Assembly (NCBI GenBank): GCA_040880585.1
Contig: JBBDID010000046.1
Location: 27,218 to 91,217, forward strand
Length of the DNA: 64,000 bases
Direction: 5' to 3'
Origin: Paracrocinitomix sp040880585
GTDB lineage: Bacteria; Bacteroidota; Bacteroidia; Flavobacteriales_D; Crocinitomicaceae
Position 1 is the stretch's first letter; each line of letters opens with the position of its first letter. The position numbers were made by a program, and so were the translations under genes. The notes beneath the pieces were generated by a model that did no database searches, had not been told where the DNA came from, and saw nothing but the letters and a program-made list of their open reading frames with translations. Positions 61,957-64,000 of the stretch are shown here, piece by piece.

Positions 61957-62157
61957 ATGTCAACATCAAACTACTCATACAAATTCCAATTCATTGGAGA
62001 AGAAGGATTGTACAATCTTCAAATTTCAGATGACACTTTAATGTATCGTCTTATTTTCCCAAACAGTAAATATGTCACAGGTTCATCTATCGCAATTTTA
62101 AACGCTCGTGAATCAAATGAGTTGAATGAATATGAAGGAGGTCTAATTGTAAATTAG
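61957..62157 (+). CDS. Small hypothetical protein at the island end
   Basis: A 66-residue acidic protein: 'SYKFQFIGEEGLYNLQISDDTLMYRLIFPNSKYVTGSS' ... 'NEYEGGLIVN', probably a small beta-strand protein. It begins 32 bases after the metallopeptidase gene in the same direction and could be part of the operon. No family recognised. Codon use resembles its neighbours, which argues for a real gene. Confidence 0.5.
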   Translation: MSTSNYSYKFQFIGEEGLYNLQISDDTLMYRLIFPNSKYVTGSSIAILNARESNELNEYEGGLIVN

Positions 62158-62230
62158 AGCCATTAAATACTTTCTAGTTTCGAGTATAATGTCTACTTAG
62201 ACCAATTCCAGTTAGGGATTTTAAACCCAC

Positions 62231-62263
62231 TCAAAACTCACATCTCAAATCTCACAACTCAAA
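62231..62263. repeat. Inverted low-complexity repeat at right edge of the island
   Basis: Reading the minus strand gives TTTGAGTTGTGAGATTTGAG followed by ATGTGAGTTTTGA, i.e. degenerate units of the 14-base repeat at 51730-51764 in the opposite orientation. A hairpin AAAGCC-GAAC-GGCTTT (62261-62276) adjoins it and may act as a weak terminator. Confidence 0.65.
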
Positions 62264-62277
62264 GCCGAACGGCTTTG

Positions 62278-62309
62278 TTTGGTAAATATAAAAATCCATT
62301 ATACCTTTG
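62278..62309 (+). promoter_or_regulatory. Promoter of the riboswitch-metH transcript
   Basis: TTTG (62278-62281), a 20-base spacer and a perfect TACCTTTG (62302-62309). Transcription should begin near 62316, 13 bases before the riboswitch closing stem. The geometry is the same as at 10649 and 37407. Confidence 0.72.
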
Positions 62310-62328
62310 CCCCCAAGTTCTTATTATA

Positions 62329-62437
62329 ACTTATAAAGAAAGGTGGAGGGACCGGCCCTTTGAAACCTTGGCAACCTATCAGCCTATCCCGCTGACAAGG
62401 TGCCAATTCCTTCAGAGATTGACTCTGTGATATAAGT
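62329..62437 (+). promoter_or_regulatory. SAM-I (S-box) riboswitch upstream of metH
   Basis: The P1 helix pairs ACTTATA (62329-62335) with TATAAGT (62431-62437). The conserved core reads AGAAAGGTGGAGGGACCGGC, then CCTTTGAAACC and GGCAACC, which is the S-box consensus. CTGACAAGGTGCCAATTCC and the following hairpin form P3-P4. The conserved AGGGACCGG at 62347-62355 is exactly complementary to CCGGTCCCT at 62457-62465, 18 bases before the metH ATG, so that segment is probably the switching strand. SAM binding would be expected to reduce metH expression. Confidence 0.92.
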
Positions 62438-62483
62438 GAAAAGCAGTTTATAACATCCGGTCCCTAGCATAGTAAAAACGCTT

Positions 62484-63485
62484 ATGGCGGATATAAAAGA
62501 AATATTAAAAGACCGAATTCTTGTGTTAGACGGAGCAATGGGAACAATGATCCAACGCTATCAACTTACAGAAGAAGATTTTAGAAAAGGATGGTTTGAA
62601 GATCACGACAAATCACTTAAGGGAAATAATGATTTATTGGTATTAACCCGTCCTGATGTGATTCGAGAAATTCATGATGCTTATCTGGAAGCGGGAGCAG
62701 ATATTATTGAAACCAATACCTTTAGCGGTACCACAATTGCTCAGGCTGATTACGGCTTAGAAAAAGCGGCTTACGACATTAATTATCACGGAGCAAAAAT
62801 TGCCAAAGAGGCCTGTGATGCATTTATTGAAAAAACACCGGATCAACCTCGTTTTGTTGCCGGATCTATTGGGCCAACCAATATGACTTTATCTATCTCT
62901 CCGGATGTTAACGATCCCGGTTATCGTGCCATCACATTTGAGGCTTTGGTCAAGGCATACAAAGAACAAGTAAAAGGCTTAATTGATGGTGGAGCAGATC
63001 TTTTGCTGGTAGAAACCGTCTTTGATACCTTAAATGCAAAAGCTGCTTTATTTGCGATCAATGAGGTGCAACAAGAATTAGATACAAAGCTCCCCGTTAT
63101 GGTTTCCGGAACAATTACAGATGCAAGTGGAAGAACACTATCCGGACAAACGGCTGAAGCATTTTTGATTTCCGTAGAACATGCCGACTTGTTAAGTATC
63201 GGGCTGAACTGTGCTTTGGGTGCATCTGCTTTGCGACCGTACTTACAAGTTTTAAAGAAAAAAGCCCCGTTTTATGTATCTGCTCATCCTAACGCCGGCT
63301 TACCTAATGAAATGGGAGAGTATGATGAAACCCCTGAAATAATGGCTGAACAGATCAATGAATTTTTAGAAGAAAACCTGGTGAATATTGTTGGCGGATG
63401 TTGTGGAACAACTCCTGAACACATTAAAGCTATGGCTGAATTAGTAAAAAAGAAAAATCAAACATTAAAAACCACACAACCTTAA
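62484..63485 (+). CDS. metH: MetH homocysteine S-methyltransferase domain (split MetH, part 1)
   Basis: A 333-residue protein equal to the first domain of cobalamin-dependent methionine synthase. Opening 'RILVLDGAMGTMIQRYQLTEEDFRKGWF', then 'VAGSIGPTNMTLSISPDVNDPGYRAITFEAL'. The zinc ligands are Cys243 in 'GLNCALG' and Cys306-Cys307 in 'GGCCGTTPEHI'. The folate, cobalamin and activation domains must be encoded separately, the split arrangement common in Bacteroidota. It makes methionine from homocysteine with methylcobalamin on the partner. It is controlled by the SAM-I riboswitch. Confidence 0.93.
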   Translation: MADIKEILKDRILVLDGAMGTMIQRYQLTEEDFRKGWFEDHDKSLKGNNDLLVLTRPDVIREIHDAYLEAGADIIETNTFSGTTIAQADYGLEKAAYDINYHGAKIAKEACDAFIEKTPDQPRFVAGSIGPTNMTLSISPDVNDPGYRAITFEALVKAYKEQVKGLIDGGADLLLVETVFDTLNAKAALFAINEVQQELDTKLPVMVSGTITDASGRTLSGQTAEAFLISVEHADLLSIGLNCALGASALRPYLQVLKKKAPFYVSAHPNAGLPNEMGEYDETPEIMAEQINEFLEENLVNIVGGCCGTTPEHIKAMAELVKKKNQTLKTTQP

Positions 63486-63488
63486 ATT

Positions 63489-63926
63489 ATGGCTAAACTG
63501 TATAAAGAAATTGACAAAAGTATTTTAGTAGCGCTTCCAAATCCAACAAAAGAAGCTTACGAAATCAAAGTTAAAATTCCTGAATTCACCTTTTTAGGCG
63601 TCAACGAACAACCTGATTTTGCAACTATCTTTTTGACTTTCTACCCAAAAAGTAAAATTATTGAATTGAAATCATTGAAACTCTACTCTTATCATTTGAG
63701 AGATATTGTGGTTTCATACGAACGCCTGATCAATATTTTTTATGATCAATTGATGGAAATATATGAACCGGAAAGATTGAGAATCACCATGATTTGCAAC
63801 CCAAGAGGCGGCATCAGCTCAAAATTAACGATTGATTCTGACTGGGAAGCTCGCGGTGGAAAAGAAAAATTTAAAGACTGGACCTCTCAAAACGGTAGTG
63901 ATGATCAGTGGGCAGTTGTGATGTAG
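63489..63926 (+). CDS. QueF-family (T-fold) protein lacking the catalytic cysteine
   Basis: A 145-residue tunnelling-fold protein closest to QueF, the NADPH-dependent nitrile reductase that turns preQ0 into preQ1 for queuosine. Retained: 'PEFT', 'QPDFATI' (Asp43), the QueF motif 'IELKSLKLY' (Glu59), Glu78 and 'NPRGGIS'. In place of 'FTSLCPKTGQPDFA' it reads 'FTFLGVNEQPDFA', so Gly37 stands where the catalytic Cys (Cys55 of B. subtilis QueF) should be. The His before Glu78 is Tyr77. Standard nitrile reduction is therefore doubtful. It lies 3 bases after metH, in the SAM-I-controlled transcript. Confidence 0.8.
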   Translation: MAKLYKEIDKSILVALPNPTKEAYEIKVKIPEFTFLGVNEQPDFATIFLTFYPKSKIIELKSLKLYSYHLRDIVVSYERLINIFYDQLMEIYEPERLRITMICNPRGGISSKLTIDSDWEARGGKEKFKDWTSQNGSDDQWAVVM

Positions 63927-63930
63927 TAGA

Positions 63931-64000
63931 CAATTAGCAATAGGGCAATTAGCAATAGGACAATTAGCAATAGGACAATTAACAATTAGCAATAGGGCAA
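63931..64000. repeat. 15-base tandem repeat at the window end
   Basis: Units CAATTAGCAATAGGG or CAATTAGCAATAGGA repeat at 63931, 63946 and 63961, with a disturbed fourth unit running to the edge of the window. The array begins 4 bases after the stop codon of the QueF-like gene and may continue beyond the window. Confidence 0.9.

Noticed and set aside
51730..62263. CRISPR array or Cas genes near the restriction island
   Set aside because: The tandem units are 14 bases without unique spacers, and no cas-like gene is present.
63931..64000. CRISPR-like array at the window end
   Set aside because: The 15-base units are directly adjacent with no spacers, so this is a minisatellite.

Overview
The window looks like a chromosomal scaffold from a member of the Bacteroidota, most likely a flavobacterium-like or cryomorph-like marine lineage. 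The evidence is low GC, three secreted proteins with C-terminal type IX sorting (T9SS) domains, gldF/gldG gliding genes, a TonB receptor with DUF4249 lipoproteins, LytTR regulators, a stand-alone MetH homocysteine domain, and promoters of the TTG-N20-TAnnTTTG type. No rRNA or tRNA genes and no CRISPR array were seen. A 100-base N gap at 27335-27434 sits inside a repeat.

Layout. 1-8.4 kb: a secreted/lipoprotein operon on the minus strand, a TPR histidine kinase with a LytTR regulator, a lipoprotein, and a membrane SpoIIE phosphatase followed by a relic-containing spacer. 8.4-12 kb: a hemerythrin protein, a DUF6607 protein and an exported protein with a flavinylation-like motif. Each of these three starts from a promoter carrying the same operator, AATACC-N8-GGTATT, at the same spacing. 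A MITE-like element follows. 12-21 kb: housekeeping genes (SlyD, GatC, PlsC, TrpS, an RluE-like enzyme, RdgB, an ABC-F protein), a probable small RNA and a heptamer minisatellite. 21-33 kb: M1 peptidase, GNAT, a NatAB-type ABC exporter, Ppx/GppA, a CAP-domain protein and MscS, separated by repeat arrays. 33-51.7 kb: gldFG with a DUF4340 protein, cysteine desulfurase, a TonB/DUF4249 uptake operon divergent from a LytS/LytTR pair, an S9 peptidase, a LolC/E-like permease, RbfA, an MsbA-like exporter and a T9SS BNR-repeat protein.

51.7-62.2 kb is an accessory island flanked by inverted low-complexity repeats. It holds a four-helix protein, a single-TRD HsdS-like protein with a small helical partner, and a type I restriction-modification operon (hsdM, hsdS, hsdR, DUF45 metallopeptidase). 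A REP-type tyrosine transposase gene and a DUF1016 nuclease gene lie between hsdS and hsdR. Several perfect or near-perfect palindromes lie in frame inside these inserted genes, and a relic of a diverged hsdR allele lies between them.

62.2-64 kb: a SAM-I riboswitch controls the MetH homocysteine-methyltransferase domain. It is followed by a QueF-fold protein that appears to lack the catalytic cysteine of the family.

The most promising items are the three-promoter operator set around the hemerythrin gene, the in-frame palindromes of the restriction island, and the cysteine-less QueF homologue.
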